Shown here in pieces: positions 53,981 through 63,601 of a stretch of DNA of 64,000 nt. Source of the DNA: Sulfitobacter aestuariivivens (lineage in GTDB: Bacteria > Pseudomonadota > Alphaproteobacteria > Rhodobacterales > Rhodobacteraceae); contig NZ_JACTAG010000002.1 of assembly GCF_014763045.1 (NCBI RefSeq), positions 372,001 through 436,000 on the forward strand, read 5' to 3'. The notes beneath the pieces are model-generated. The model had not been told where the DNA came from, did no database searches, and worked only from the letters and a program-made list of their open reading frames with translations. Position 1 is the stretch's first letter. Every line of letters begins with the position of its first letter. A program made the translations under genes and the position numbers.

Positions 53981-54495
53981 CCGCGCGCCAACTCACGCTT
54001 CAGCTTGACCATCTTGCGGGTCATCATCTGCCGTTTGAGGGGCTTGAGGTAATCAATAAAAAGCCTGCCATCCAGGTGGTCGATCTCGTGCTGAACACAG
54101 GTCGCCCAGAGGCCATCAAAGGTTTCGGTCTGTTCATTACCGTCACGATCCATCCAGCGCACGTCCACCCCCTCGGGCCGGGTGACATCGGCGTAAAGAT
54201 CCGGCAGCGACAGGCAGCCTTCCTCGTACGTGTTTAGTTCATCAGAGGCAGCGACTACCTCAGGGTTGAACATGACCAGCGGCCGCGGCTCCGCGCCCTC
54301 TTCCTTGACGCAATCCAGCACGATCAGCCGCTCCAGCACCCCGATCTGCGGTGCCGCAAGGCCGATACCCGGTGCGGCATACATCGTTGACAGCATGTCA
54401 TCGGCAAGGTTGCGCCTTTCGTCCGTGATATCGGACACAGGCGCGCTTGCCTTTTTCAGGCGCGGGTCTGGGTGCAAGAGGATCGTTCGTTTCAT
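53977..54495 (-). CDS. def: Peptide deformylase (third copy, first in the operon)
   Basis: This 172-residue enzyme has GIGLAAPQ, EEGCLSLPD (Cys94) and QHEIDHLDG (His136, Glu137, His140), and a basic C terminus (KMVKLKRELA) that in other deformylases contacts the ribosome. It is the first gene of the def-def-def-fmt operon, so its promoter must lie in 54496-54649, shared with the divergent cassette. Confidence 0.96.
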   Translation of the reverse strand: MKRTILLHPDPRLKKASAPVSDITDERRNLADDMLSTMYAAPGIGLAAPQIGVLERLIVLDCVKEEGAEPRPLVMFNPEVVAASDELNTYEEGCLSLPDLYADVTRPEGVDVRWMDRDGNEQTETFDGLWATCVQHEIDHLDGRLFIDYLKPLKRQMMTRKMVKLKRELARG

Positions 54496-54649
54496 GCGCC
54501 TGATTTAGGGGATGACGCGGGCAGGGGCAACACGTCAGCACCTCCGGCGTCTGCACCCAAAACTCCACTCTGGGTGGAAAATTCTTCCTATACGGGCGCT
54601 TTCGTGATAGAGTTAATCTATTCATTGACGAATTTGAGGGGATGCCGCT

Positions 54650-54841
54650 GTGCCGACAGACCTGTTTGCGATTGTATTTGCCAGCTTTTTTCAGCTTCCG
54701 GGCGGTGCCACACCCTGCGCTGAACCACGCCTTGCCGATGGCGATGTGCTCTTTTGCTGCACCCTGAGCAACGGAATGAAGTGCTGTGCCCAGACGAAAA
54801 ACGACGAGGGGGAAATCAGCGGATGCAACTGCGTGGAATAG
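54650..54841 (+). CDS. Small Cys-rich protein (hypothetical)
   Basis: A GTG start preceded by a GAGGGGA ribosome site opens a 63-residue frame whose C-terminal half has CCT-x6-CC and CNC patterns, seven Cys in about 45 residues. The N terminus (DLFAIVFASFFQLPGG) is hydrophobic. Its stop lies 19 bp inside the next gene, which would couple their translation. Unrecognised family; Cys spacing would suit a metal site or disulfides. Confidence 0.5.
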   Translation: MPTDLFAIVFASFFQLPGGATPCAEPRLADGDVLFCCTLSNGMKCCAQTKNDEGEISGCNCVE

Positions 54842-56022
54842 CATGCGCGCTTGCCCTTGTGCTTGTGGGTCAACCCGCCATAGCGCAAGATGCGGTCAAG
54901 GTGGTGGGCAAGCTGCATGAGCCGGGCGTGAACGCCCCCGCTTTCGACAGCCCCCGTGTCGACGTCTATGTCCTGAGCGATAAAACCGACCTGCCTTCGG
55001 ACGACCTGATCGTCGATGAAGACAGCAGCGATCTGTCCCCGCCGGACTATGATTTTTCCACCCGTTTCAAAGCCGACAACGTGCGCAACAACTATGTCAT
55101 GGTCGTGGCCTCAGCGAATGGATACTTCCCCGTCACCCCTGACAACAGGATCGGCCCCCGTATCCGCCGCATCCGCAACGACATGATCGGTCAGGACATC
55201 GAAATGGGCGTGGCTCTCAAGCGCCGGTCGGTGCTGGCCGAACTCTACCGCAGCGAGACGAACAGCATCCTGCGCGATGCACAGCCCACCCCGGAAACCT
55301 TTGAACGCGCTATGAAATCAGCGGCCAATGCCGTTGAGATCGACCCAAGGCTCGACAATTACCTGATGGCCCTCAAGGTCACCAGCCGTGCCCTGTCGCG
55401 CGGCGAGACATTCAATGGCCTGGTGGCCTCGCGCACCGATATCCAGGCGCTTGGCAACTTCGACGGACTGCCCAAAAACGAACAATGGCGTATCCAGTCA
55501 GAACTGTTGGCCACCTTGATGCGGGTGCCACAGCTCGACATGCCGCTGACCCGCACCGATACCGCCGCAGAGCTTGCCATCCGGCTCGGGGACGAGATGA
55601 TCGCATCACTGGACTTTTCCGACCCCCAGGACACCGCCTTGCCTGTGACACGCATCTTTCACACCCTCTCGGTGCTGCACAGTGAACAAAAAGATTGCCA
55701 GTCGCTGATCGACAACAATGAACGTGCCCTGTCCCACGCCGAAGCGCTCAGCAGCAACTGGGCAAGTCAGCGCGCTTTGTACCTATCTTGGGCGGATTGT
55801 CTGGAAGAGCTTAGCGGCGGCGCAGGGCAGACCGACCGATCAGCCGACGCCTATATCAGCGAAACCGCCGGAAACCCATTCCTGAAACAACAATGGACAC
55901 GGTTTTCCAGATCCGCCGACCGCATCCGCGCCCAGCTGAACTTTGCCACCAATAGCCAAGACCAACGCCTCAAAGAGCTGGTGCAGACCGCCCAGCTGAT
56001 CACCGACGCAGAGGAGCCTTAG
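54823..56022 (+). CDS. Exported protein of unknown function
   Basis: This 399-residue protein starts at 54823 with a signal peptide (MQLRGIACALALVLVGQPAIA). An N-terminal beta-rich domain (VYVLSDKTDLPSDD, VMVVASANGYFPVTPDN) is followed by a long alpha-helical region with tetratricopeptide-like spacing (from about residue 170). No family recognised. It is followed 1 bp later by the membrane protein and then a solute-binding-like protein, suggesting a joint envelope function. Confidence 0.75.
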   Translation: MQLRGIACALALVLVGQPAIAQDAVKVVGKLHEPGVNAPAFDSPRVDVYVLSDKTDLPSDDLIVDEDSSDLSPPDYDFSTRFKADNVRNNYVMVVASANGYFPVTPDNRIGPRIRRIRNDMIGQDIEMGVALKRRSVLAELYRSETNSILRDAQPTPETFERAMKSAANAVEIDPRLDNYLMALKVTSRALSRGETFNGLVASRTDIQALGNFDGLPKNEQWRIQSELLATLMRVPQLDMPLTRTDTAAELAIRLGDEMIASLDFSDPQDTALPVTRIFHTLSVLHSEQKDCQSLIDNNERALSHAEALSSNWASQRALYLSWADCLEELSGGAGQTDRSADAYISETAGNPFLKQQWTRFSRSADRIRAQLNFATNSQDQRLKELVQTAQLITDAEEP

Positions 56023-56023
56023 A

Positions 56024-56305
56024 ATGCCAGTCGAAGTCCGACCATCCCACGTAGGGCTGGATATCAAAAGCAAACGGTTCGTGGTCTATATGGCCGTCAT
56101 CGTCAGCTCTATCATTGCCCTGCTGGTCATCTGCGTTGTCGCGATCATGCCGCTGATCTGGCCCGAGTATAAGTCACCCGAAACGCTGAATAACTGGGGC
56201 GGGCTGATCATCGGTTTTTACTTCGGGTCTTTCATCTCACTGCTCAAGGATTGGTCGCGCGAGAGCGTCGAGGTTATTCAAAGTGAAGACAATCGCACGC
56301 CTTAG
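56024..56305 (+). CDS. Small two-helix membrane protein
   Basis: This 93-residue protein has one helix at about residues 20-48 (VYMAVIVSSIIALLVICVVA) and a weaker one near 58-78 (GLIIGFYFGSFISLL). It starts one base after the exported protein's stop and overlaps the next gene by 23 bp. No family recognised. Confidence 0.7.
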   Translation: MPVEVRPSHVGLDIKSKRFVVYMAVIVSSIIALLVICVVAIMPLIWPEYKSPETLNNWGGLIIGFYFGSFISLLKDWSRESVEVIQSEDNRTP

Positions 56306-57086
56306 CCTGCTGCTCACCATGGCGCTATGCGCCCGGGCGGCCCTGGCCGACCCCATCGTGCTGCCCTTTGACCCCGAGTACCCGCCGATGTCCGTCGCCA
56401 CCGATGCGGCCCCTGAAGGGTTCGACATTGTCGTTGCGACAGAAATTGCCCGCGAACTAGGCGGCGAGCCAACCTTTGTACCGAGCGACTTCAACACGAT
56501 CCAAGGCGACGGCTGGCCCGATGAATGGGCGTTCACCGTCTCTTCCACATCGCGCTCCACCGATCGCGAAGAACGGTTTCACTTTGTCGGGCCCTATTAC
56601 TTTGCCGCTGTCGTTCTGGTGAAATTGGCAAGCGATGCGGCAACCGTTGACCCCGATGATCCGTTCAATCTGCCCGCAGGTGCCCGTATCGGCGTCTGCG
56701 ACGGGTGCATCTACAAGGCTTTCGTCGAAGGGAACTACCTCTCGGACGGTGAAGACGTGGACCCACCGCTGGGCGATGTCGAGGTCTTGACCTATGCCTT
56801 CGAAACCGATGTCCTGCGCGCGCTTGTCGGCGACACCGATCAGCCCGTCGACTACGCGATCACCTCCGCTGCATTCGCCCAGCATTTCCGCAATCTGGGC
56901 TTTCCCCTCGAACAGGTTGGCCCGCCCCTGTTTGTGGAGCCCTTGTGGATCACGCAGCCCCTGCGCGCCCCGACAACAGAACGCGCCGCCCTCGAAGAGG
57001 CCTTTCGGCGTGTCGCAGGGGCCGGTACGATCTCGCAGGCTTCTCGCGACTTTCTCGGCGGCGATTTCTCAGCACCTGTCGACTAG
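56283..57086 (+). CDS. Solute-binding-like protein (family 3, transporter substrate-binding domain)
   Basis: This 267-residue protein has a signal peptide (SLLLTMALCARAALA) and the two-lobed SBP_bac_3 layout: YPPMSVATDAAPEGFDIVVA with the ligand-binding aspartate, STDREERFHFVGPYYFAAV near the hinge and GARIGVCDGCIYKAFVEG. A CxxC pair (VCDGC) is unusual in this family. No permease or ATPase is beside it, so it may act as a sensor or enzyme rather than a transporter part. Confidence 0.82.
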   Translation: MKTIARLSLLLTMALCARAALADPIVLPFDPEYPPMSVATDAAPEGFDIVVATEIARELGGEPTFVPSDFNTIQGDGWPDEWAFTVSSTSRSTDREERFHFVGPYYFAAVVLVKLASDAATVDPDDPFNLPAGARIGVCDGCIYKAFVEGNYLSDGEDVDPPLGDVEVLTYAFETDVLRALVGDTDQPVDYAITSAAFAQHFRNLGFPLEQVGPPLFVEPLWITQPLRAPTTERAALEEAFRRVAGAGTISQASRDFLGGDFSAPVD

Positions 57087-57239
57087 CCCCGCGATCTGGA
57101 CCCATCCCCATCAATAAACACGTCTTTCCCGCGCGTGCTAAGCGATCAGATCCCGCACGGGCTGGTTTTTCTTGGTTGGCACTTTAGGTATCGTGTCAAG
57201 TCAACTAGCGTGCGCCGAAATCAACTGCAGGATACCCGA

Positions 57240-58415
57240 ATGCCATCCCAATTCGACGAAATCATTGATCGCCGTGAGAGCCATTGCGCCAAGTGGGACA
57301 AGATGGAAGCCATCTATGGCGTGCCACGTGATCAGGGGATCGCGATGTGGGTCGCCGACATGGATTTCCGTCCGCCTGACGTCGTGCGCGACGCCCTGCA
57401 GGGCATGGTGGACCATGGATTTTACGGATATTTCGGGGATGACAGCAAATACCTTGCCGCGATCCAATGGTGGTCAGAGCACCGGCACGGCTGGGCCGTC
57501 GACGCAGACTGGGTTTTCACGACCCACGGCCTCGTCAATGGCACAGCGATGTGTCTCGACGCCTTTACCGCGCCCGGCGACGGCGTTGTGCTGTTCACGC
57601 CCGTTTATCACGCCTTCGCAAAGGTGATCAGGGCTGCAGGGCGCACTGTGGTCGAATGCGAGATGATCAACAATGCCGGGCGGTATGAATTGGATTTCGA
57701 AAGCTGGGATGCCCAGCTGGACGGCTCTGAGACGATGTTGGTCTTTTGCTCCCCGCATAATCCCGGCGGCCGCGTCTGGACACGTGAAGAACTGCAGGGG
57801 GTCGCGGACTTTGCAAAGCGCCACGATCTGATCCTTGTCTCGGACGAGATTCACAACGATCTGGTCATGCCCGGCCATAAACATACGCCCATGGCCCTGA
57901 TCGATGGTATCACGGACCGACTTGTCATGATGACTGCCGCAACCAAGACGTTCAGCATTGCGGGGGCGCATGTTGGCAATGTCATCATTGAAGACCCCGA
58001 TCTGCGCGCAAGGTTCAGCACCCGCTTGGCCGCAATGGGGTCGTCCCCCAACTCCTTTGGTCTCTTCATGGTCACGGCTGCCTATTCGCCAGATGGGGCA
58101 GCCTGGGTCGATGAACTGGTCACCTATCTGGATGGCAACCGACGGCTTTTTGATGATGCGATTGCGGCGATCCCCGGGATCACATCAATGCCCCTGCAAG
58201 CGACCTATCTGTCATGGGTCGATTTTGAGGGCACAGGCATGACGCGCGACGAATTCACCAGACGCGTCGAAAAGGACGCCAAGATCGCCGTCAATCACGG
58301 CCCGACATTCGGCAAGGGCGGCGACAGTTTCCTGCGCTTCAACATCGCTACACCCCGCGCACTGGTCGAGGACGCCTGCGACCGGCTGACAAACGCCTTT
58401 TCAGATTTGCAGTAA
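57240..58415 (+). CDS. patB: PLP-dependent C-S lyase, PatB/MalY family
   Basis: This 391-residue fold-type I enzyme has the N-terminal MWVADMDFRPPDVV signature, SDEIHNDLVMPGHKHTPM and the PLP lysine Lys236 in TAATKTFSIAGAHVGN. PatB/MalY enzymes cleave cystathionine and S-substituted cysteines. In marine bacteria they could supply sulfur or methanethiol, which is inferred. The start at 57240 follows GCAGGATACCCGA. Confidence 0.93.
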   Translation: MPSQFDEIIDRRESHCAKWDKMEAIYGVPRDQGIAMWVADMDFRPPDVVRDALQGMVDHGFYGYFGDDSKYLAAIQWWSEHRHGWAVDADWVFTTHGLVNGTAMCLDAFTAPGDGVVLFTPVYHAFAKVIRAAGRTVVECEMINNAGRYELDFESWDAQLDGSETMLVFCSPHNPGGRVWTREELQGVADFAKRHDLILVSDEIHNDLVMPGHKHTPMALIDGITDRLVMMTAATKTFSIAGAHVGNVIIEDPDLRARFSTRLAAMGSSPNSFGLFMVTAAYSPDGAAWVDELVTYLDGNRRLFDDAIAAIPGITSMPLQATYLSWVDFEGTGMTRDEFTRRVEKDAKIAVNHGPTFGKGGDSFLRFNIATPRALVEDACDRLTNAFSDLQ

Positions 58416-58422
58416 GCGCGCC

Positions 58423-58785
58423 CTAGGTCGAAGCGTCTGGCGCTTCGATCAGGCCCACCGGGGCATTGGCAGCGCGCTCGTAATCAAACGCGGCGCGGTC
58501 GGTGACCGGTGTGGCACGTTTGAATTCGTACAGCATCTCGCCCGCGTCTTCCTCATTGGCCATGATCAGGCATTGGAATAGGTGATTGGCCCCATCGTAA
58601 AGATCGACCAGCCCGCGCAAATGCGGCGCATCCTCTACCGCGATAGCAAAGCCGGTCTTCCACATGCGGTGCACCGGATAGATCTTTCCATCCAGGTCGA
58701 TTCGCAAACGCGACGACGCCCGCATGCCAGCAACGCGCGCCGCATCCAGACCTTCTTGTATCTCTTTCGAAAGCACGGTTTCCAT
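58423..58785 (-). CDS. Conserved hypothetical protein
   Basis: This 120-residue cytoplasmic protein, with RLRIDLDGKIYPVHRMWKTGF and LRGLVDLYDGANHLFQCLI, has a small beta-rich core resembling PilZ domains in outline (R-x3-R and D/N-x-x-G-like positions), but the c-di-GMP residues are not certain. It converges with patB, the stops being 7 bp apart. Confidence 0.7.
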   Translation of the reverse strand: METVLSKEIQEGLDAARVAGMRASSRLRIDLDGKIYPVHRMWKTGFAIAVEDAPHLRGLVDLYDGANHLFQCLIMANEEDAGEMLYEFKRATPVTDRAAFDYERAANAPVGLIEAPDAST

Positions 58786-58960
58786 AGCATTTTCCCATAG
58801 CAGCGCAGACTAGGCTGACGTCTAGCGTACTGAAATCAAGTTAAATTATTGCGACAGCCACCTTTTGTGCATTTGCGCAGGGTCGTTCTGCGATGCGCGC
58901 CGATAGGCGATGGCATCCAAATGCCCTAGATGTACCCCTGTTACGCAAAAGGAGGACAAG

Positions 58961-59935
58961 ATGGGCCTATTGGTGGACGGCAAATGGCAAGACCAGTGGT
59001 ATGACACAAAATCCACAGACGGGGCGTTCAAACGCTCCGAAGCACAGTTTCGCAATTGGCTCACAGCGGACGGCGGTCCTGGCCCGGACGGGCAAAAGGG
59101 GTTCAAAGCCGAATCGGGGCGCTATCACCTTTATGTCAGCCTTGCCTGCCCTTGGGCACACCGCACCCTGATCTTCCGGCAACTCAAGGACTTGGCCGAC
59201 CACATCGATGTGTCTGTTGTGCACCCCGACATGCTGGGCGACGGCTGGACATTTGATGATGATTTCGCCGGGGCTACCGGCGACCGGCTGCATGGCCTGC
59301 CCTTCGCCCGCGACATCTATACCCGCGCCGACCCGACGTTCACGGGCCGCGTCACCGTGCCGATCCTCTGGGACACCGAAACCCAGACCATCGTGTCCAA
59401 CGAAAGCTCTGAAATCATCCGGATGTTCAACACCGCCTTCGACGGCATCACCGGCAACACCGACGATTACTGGCCCGCCGAAAAACACGCCGAAATCGAC
59501 CGGATCAATGCCCGCGTCTATGACACGCTCAACAACGGCGTCTACAAATGCGGGTTTGCCACGTCGCAGTCTGCCTATGACGCCGCCGTGCACCCCCTCT
59601 TTGACACGCTTGATTGGCTCGAGGATATCCTGTCGCAAAACCGCTACCTGACCGGCAACACCGTGACCGAAGCCGACTGGCGGCTTTTCCCAACGCTGGT
59701 ACGCTTTGACCCGGTCTATCACCTGCATTTCAAATGTAATCGCAGGCGGATCATCGACTACCCGAACCTCTGGGCCTACACCCGCGAACTTTATCAATGG
59801 CCCGGTGTGTCACAGACGGTGAATTTCGATCACTTCGTGCGGCACTATCACTACAGCCACGACAGCATCAATCCGCACCGGATCGTACCGATCAACCCGG
59901 TGCTCGATTTTGACGCACCACACGGGCGCGGCTGA
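58961..59935 (+). CDS. Glutathione S-transferase family protein, glutathionyl-hydroquinone reductase-like
   Basis: This 324-residue protein has the N-terminal SLACPWAHRTLIF motif with the reactive Cys63 of the Omega-like/YqjG/Ecm4 group, then VSNESSEIIRMFNTAF and a C-terminal helical domain ending NPHRIVPINPVLDF. It reduces glutathionyl-hydroquinones to hydroquinones. The start at 58961 gives the family's MGLLVDGKW terminus, with an AAAGGAGG ribosome site upstream. Confidence 0.95.
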   Translation: MGLLVDGKWQDQWYDTKSTDGAFKRSEAQFRNWLTADGGPGPDGQKGFKAESGRYHLYVSLACPWAHRTLIFRQLKDLADHIDVSVVHPDMLGDGWTFDDDFAGATGDRLHGLPFARDIYTRADPTFTGRVTVPILWDTETQTIVSNESSEIIRMFNTAFDGITGNTDDYWPAEKHAEIDRINARVYDTLNNGVYKCGFATSQSAYDAAVHPLFDTLDWLEDILSQNRYLTGNTVTEADWRLFPTLVRFDPVYHLHFKCNRRRIIDYPNLWAYTRELYQWPGVSQTVNFDHFVRHYHYSHDSINPHRIVPINPVLDFDAPHGRG

Positions 59936-60313
59936 TCACCCAGTGGTATGGTGTGCTTCGGCACCGTAATGTTCGACCATCGCGGCAAGGTCTTCAGGCG
60001 GCGTCTCTGCCGTCACAAATGCCCGTGCGTTGGCGGAATGCGCAAATATTGATCCGTCCGAGAAAAATGTGGTGCTGGTCACAAAGATCACCCGCGCATC
60101 GGGGTGGCGGTAGTTGGCATAATCCGCCACAGCCAGCGCGGCACCATCCTCCAACACCAGATCAAGAATGATGATGTCGATGGCGTGCGAGGCCAAATAG
60201 GCCGTGGCCGCATCCTGCGTGCCGACACGGGCCACACAGTTGCCCTGTCGCTCCAGATGGCGCTGCCAGATCTCACCAAGCTCCGAGCGGCTTTCGACAA
60301 TCAATACGTTCAT
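59936..60313 (-). CDS. Stand-alone receiver domain with atypical active site
   Basis: This 125-residue protein has the CheY-like fold, with phosphoacceptor Asp51 (IIILDLVLEDG) and Thr79 (IFVTST). The usual pair of N-terminal acids is reduced to Glu7 (VLIVESR) and the conserved Lys before the last helix is absent (FVTAETPPEDL). Phosphorylation may therefore be weak or absent. There is no output domain. Its stop abuts the glutathionyl-hydroquinone reductase stop. Confidence 0.85.
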   Translation of the reverse strand: MNVLIVESRSELGEIWQRHLERQGNCVARVGTQDAATAYLASHAIDIIILDLVLEDGAALAVADYANYRHPDARVIFVTSTTFFSDGSIFAHSANARAFVTAETPPEDLAAMVEHYGAEAHHTTG

Positions 60314-60509
60314 CTCGGCCTCCCGGGACAAGACGGTGGAAACGGGTTTGTGGCGTCATGCCACGGCAATCAAATGCAAATCCTAATAAGAACTAAACTC
60401 TAGAGCAAAAAGATTAACATAAGTTAATCCACTTGAACATGCGGCGTAATTCCGCTTTGTGCGATGGATCGAAAGGGCGCAAGCCTGCTCTATCTGCGGA
60501 ACTCGGGTG

Positions 60510-61499
60510 ATGCACAAAGGGATAAAAACGCGCGATCATGGCGGCGGGCTGGATACCGCTGTTGCCGAATTTGGCGGCGTTCGCGCGGATTGGCTTGACC
60601 TGTCGACCGGTATCAACCCCGTGCCCTATCCCCTGCCCGACCTGCCCGCCTCAAGCTGGACCGCCCTGCCCGACCGCGCGGCCATGAACCGCCTGCTGTC
60701 TGCCGCGCGCCTGTTCTGGAATGTCCCCGACAGCGCGCAAATCGTTGCCGCCCCCGGTGCATCGGCCATCATCGCGCGCCTGCCCTACCTGACCGACCGT
60801 ACCGCACGCGCCTACATTCCCGGCCCCACCTACAATGAACACGCGGCTGCCGTTCAGGCGACCGGGACCATGCAACTGACCGATGATCCCGACAATGCGC
60901 TGATGCACACCTATGTGCATCCCAACAATCCCGACGGAAGGCTATGGGCGGCAAGGCACATGGGCGGGCGCCCCCTCACCGTCATTGACGAAAGCTTTTG
61001 CGATGTCTGCCCCGAAAACAGTCTTGTACATTTGACCCAAGACAAAAGGATTGTGGTCCTGAAAAGCTTTGGCAAATTCTGGGGTCTGGCGGGCTTGCGG
61101 CTGGGCTTTGCCATCGCCCATCCGCAGACCTTGTCGCCCGAAATCCAGAACACGCCCACACCGTCCCTGCACGATCACCTTGGCCCCTGGGCAGTCTCTG
61201 GTCCAGCGTTGGAAGTGGGCGCTCAGGCACTTGAAAACCACGCTTGGGCAGAAGAGACCCGCGACCGGCTGACCGCAGATGCCGCGCGTCTGGACCGGAT
61301 TGTGACCGGGCACGGGGCGGAGCTGGTCGGCGGCACCACGCTCTTCAGGCTCTATAAGGTGCCCGATGCAAAAGCATGGCAGGACCGTCTGGCGCGCCAC
61401 CACATCTGGACACGTATCTTTCCCTATTCACGGACCTGGCTGCGTCTGGGTCTGCCAGACCACACCGGCTGGGACAGACTGGAAGCGGCGCTGGCATGA
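60510..61499 (+). CDS. cobC: Threonine-phosphate decarboxylase-like aminotransferase, cobalamin synthesis
   Basis: This 329-residue PLP enzyme has [10 protein letters not shown] and the PLP lysine Lys189 in [17 protein letters not shown]. Its job is to make the aminopropanol-phosphate part of cobalamin. A GTG precedes the ATG by one codon, so either may be used. It overlaps cobD by 4 bp. No cobalamin riboswitch was recognised in the 196 bp upstream. Confidence 0.93.
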   Translation: MHKGIKTRDHGGGLDTAVAEFGGVRADWLDLSTGINPVPYPLPDLPASSWTALPDRAAMNRLLSAARLFWNVPDSAQIVAAPGASAIIARLPYLTDRTARAYIPGPTYNEHAAAVQATGTMQLTDDPDNALMHTYVHPNNPDGRLWAARHMGGRPLTVIDESFCDVCPENSLVHLTQDKRIVVLKSFGKFWGLAGLRLGFAIAHPQTLSPEIQNTPTPSLHDHLGPWAVSGPALEVGAQALENHAWAEETRDRLTADAARLDRIVTGHGAELVGGTTLFRLYKVPDAKAWQDRLARHHIWTRIFPYSRTWLRLGLPDHTGWDRLEAALA

Positions 61500-62410
61500 G
61501 TACCGCCGCTGTTCTCTTCTGCGCGCTGCTGCTTGATGCCGTGATGGGCGAACCGCGATGGCTTTGGGATCGCGTGCCGCACCCTGCCGTGCTGATGGGG
61601 CGGCTCATTGGCTGGTGCGATGCCCACTACAACAGCGGCAAGGACCGCCGGGCGATGGGCATCGCCGTGGTGATCGCGCTGGTGATCCTCGGGGGCGTTC
61701 TGGGCAGTGTCCTGCGCCTTTTCGGGCCGGTGATCGCTGTTATTGTCGTTGCGATATTGCTGGCGCAGCGCTCGCTGGTGGATCACGTACGTGCGGTGGC
61801 GGATGGGCTGCGCCAATCCCTGCCGCAGGGCCGGCGCGCCGTTGCAATGATCGTCAGCCGCGACACCGCCGATATGCCCGCCGACAGTGTCGCGCGGTCT
61901 GCCATCGAAAGTGCCGCCGAAAACCTCAGCGACGGGGTGATCGCCCCCGCGTTCTGGTTCCTCGTCGGCGGTCTGCCCGGCATCGTCATCTACAAACTCA
62001 TCAACACCGCCGACAGCATGATTGGCTATCGTACCCCCCGGCATGCAGAATTCGGCTGGGCCGCCGCGCGGCTTGACGACCTCCTGAACTGGATCCCCGC
62101 ACGCCTGACCGCTGCGCTGATCGCCCTGCCCGGCGGCGTGTTGGGCCAGTGGTCTGCGATCCGTGAGGACGCCGCCCTGCACCGCTCACCCAACGCAGGC
62201 TGGCCCGAAGCCGCCATGGCGCGCAGCATTGGTGTGGCACTTGCCGGGCCGCGCGCTTATGATGGGAAATTGCAGCAATTTGCATGGGTCAATGGCACGG
62301 GGGCGCGTGTCATAGGCCCACCCGCAATTGATGCAGCCATCACCCGCCTCTGGCAGACATGGGGGGTGATGCTGATCTTAACCGTCCTTTTGGGTCTGCT
62401 AAGCTGGTAG
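61496..62410 (+). CDS. cobD: Adenosylcobinamide-phosphate synthase
   Basis: This 304-residue membrane protein (CbiB/CobD) joins cobyric acid to aminopropanol phosphate. [20 protein letters not shown] is the family N terminus; [19 protein letters not shown] and [18 protein letters not shown] form the core. Its stop is 9 bp before the transglycosylase start. Confidence 0.97.
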   Translation: MSTAAVLFCALLLDAVMGEPRWLWDRVPHPAVLMGRLIGWCDAHYNSGKDRRAMGIAVVIALVILGGVLGSVLRLFGPVIAVIVVAILLAQRSLVDHVRAVADGLRQSLPQGRRAVAMIVSRDTADMPADSVARSAIESAAENLSDGVIAPAFWFLVGGLPGIVIYKLINTADSMIGYRTPRHAEFGWAAARLDDLLNWIPARLTAALIALPGGVLGQWSAIREDAALHRSPNAGWPEAAMARSIGVALAGPRAYDGKLQQFAWVNGTGARVIGPPAIDAAITRLWQTWGVMLILTVLLGLLSW

Positions 62411-62419
62411 GAATCTTGT

Positions 62420-63592
62420 ATGCGCTCCATCCTTTTTGCTGTGACCTTGGCCACAGCGCCTATTGCCGCCCTCGCTGAAACGCCCTGTGGCGGCGCATTC
62501 AGCAGCTTTGTCAATGATCTCAAGGCAGAAGCCGTCGCTGACGGGATCTCTTCTGAGACCGCCGACCGCTTCTTTGCCGGCGTGCGTCAGGATCCAGCCG
62601 TGCTGCGCGCAGACCGCAAACAGGGTGTTTTTCAGATACCCTTTGTCGATTTTTCGCGTCGGCTGATCTCCAATGACCGTATCGCGCGGGGTCGCGCCAA
62701 TGGCCGCGCGTATGACGCCATATTCGACCGGATCGAGGCAACCTACGGCGTCAGCCGCGGCGTGTTGCTGGCGTTCTGGGCGTTTGAAACCGACTACGGC
62801 AGCTTTCAGGGCGATTTCAACACCGCCGATGCGCTAGTAACCCTGTCCCACGATTGCCGCCGACCCGAACTTTTCCGCCCCCAGGTCTTTGCCGCGCTTG
62901 AGCTTTTCGCAAAGGGCGAATTCGACCCGCGCCGCACGACCGGCGCCTGGGCCGGAGAGATCGGCATGGTACAGATGCTGCCCCGCGACATCCTCGAAAA
63001 CGGGGTCGACGGCGATGGCGATGGCAAGGTATCCCTGAAAACCTCTGCCCCCGACGCGCTGATGTCGGGCGGCAAGATGCTGAAAAGCCTCGGCTGGCGC
63101 GCGGGTGAGCCATGGATTGCCGAAGTCGACGTACCCGCCGATTTCGACTGGTCACTGACCGGGCTTGAGACGACCAAGCCCACCTCGGAATGGCGCGCGC
63201 TTGGTGTCTCTCCCCGCAACGGCCCGCTGGCGGGTGGGCTCGAGGCCTCCTTGCTGATCCCCCAAGGCCGCAAAGGGCCGGCCTTCATCGCCTATCCCAA
63301 TTTCCGCGTCTACTTCGACTGGAACCAAAGCTTCACATACGTCATGACCGCTGCCTATTTCGCAACCCGGCTCGAAGGGGCCAAGGTCTATGATGCCGGG
63401 AATCCTGACACCGGCCTGGACGGGGACCAGATGAAAGCGCTGCAAACAAAGCTGCAGGCAGCCGGATATGACGTAGGTGATATTGATGGCATCCTCGGCG
63501 CCCGCAGCCGGGCTGCCGTACGGGCAGAACAGGCTCGTCTTGGCATGGCCGTCGATGGCTGGCCCACGCCTGAACTGCTCGGCAAACTATAG
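62420..63592 (+). CDS. Lytic murein transglycosylase, MltB-type
   Basis: This 390-residue exported enzyme has a signal peptide (MRSILFAVTLATAPIAALA) and the catalytic Glu in LLAFWAFETDYGSFQG. GEIGMVQMLPRDILENGVDG is typical of MltB. A C-terminal peptidoglycan-binding domain (from about residue 325) ends ELLGKL. It is a paralogue of the enzyme at 29858-31000. Confidence 0.93.
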   Translation: MRSILFAVTLATAPIAALAETPCGGAFSSFVNDLKAEAVADGISSETADRFFAGVRQDPAVLRADRKQGVFQIPFVDFSRRLISNDRIARGRANGRAYDAIFDRIEATYGVSRGVLLAFWAFETDYGSFQGDFNTADALVTLSHDCRRPELFRPQVFAALELFAKGEFDPRRTTGAWAGEIGMVQMLPRDILENGVDGDGDGKVSLKTSAPDALMSGGKMLKSLGWRAGEPWIAEVDVPADFDWSLTGLETTKPTSEWRALGVSPRNGPLAGGLEASLLIPQGRKGPAFIAYPNFRVYFDWNQSFTYVMTAAYFATRLEGAKVYDAGNPDTGLDGDQMKALQTKLQAAGYDVGDIDGILGARSRAAVRAEQARLGMAVDGWPTPELLGKL

Positions 63593-63601
63593 GAGGCGAA
63601 A

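Noticed and set aside
60314-60509. Cobalamin riboswitch upstream of cobC-cobD
   Set aside because: A GGAAAC patch resembles part of a B12 element, but the B12 box and conserved GCCACTG core are missing.
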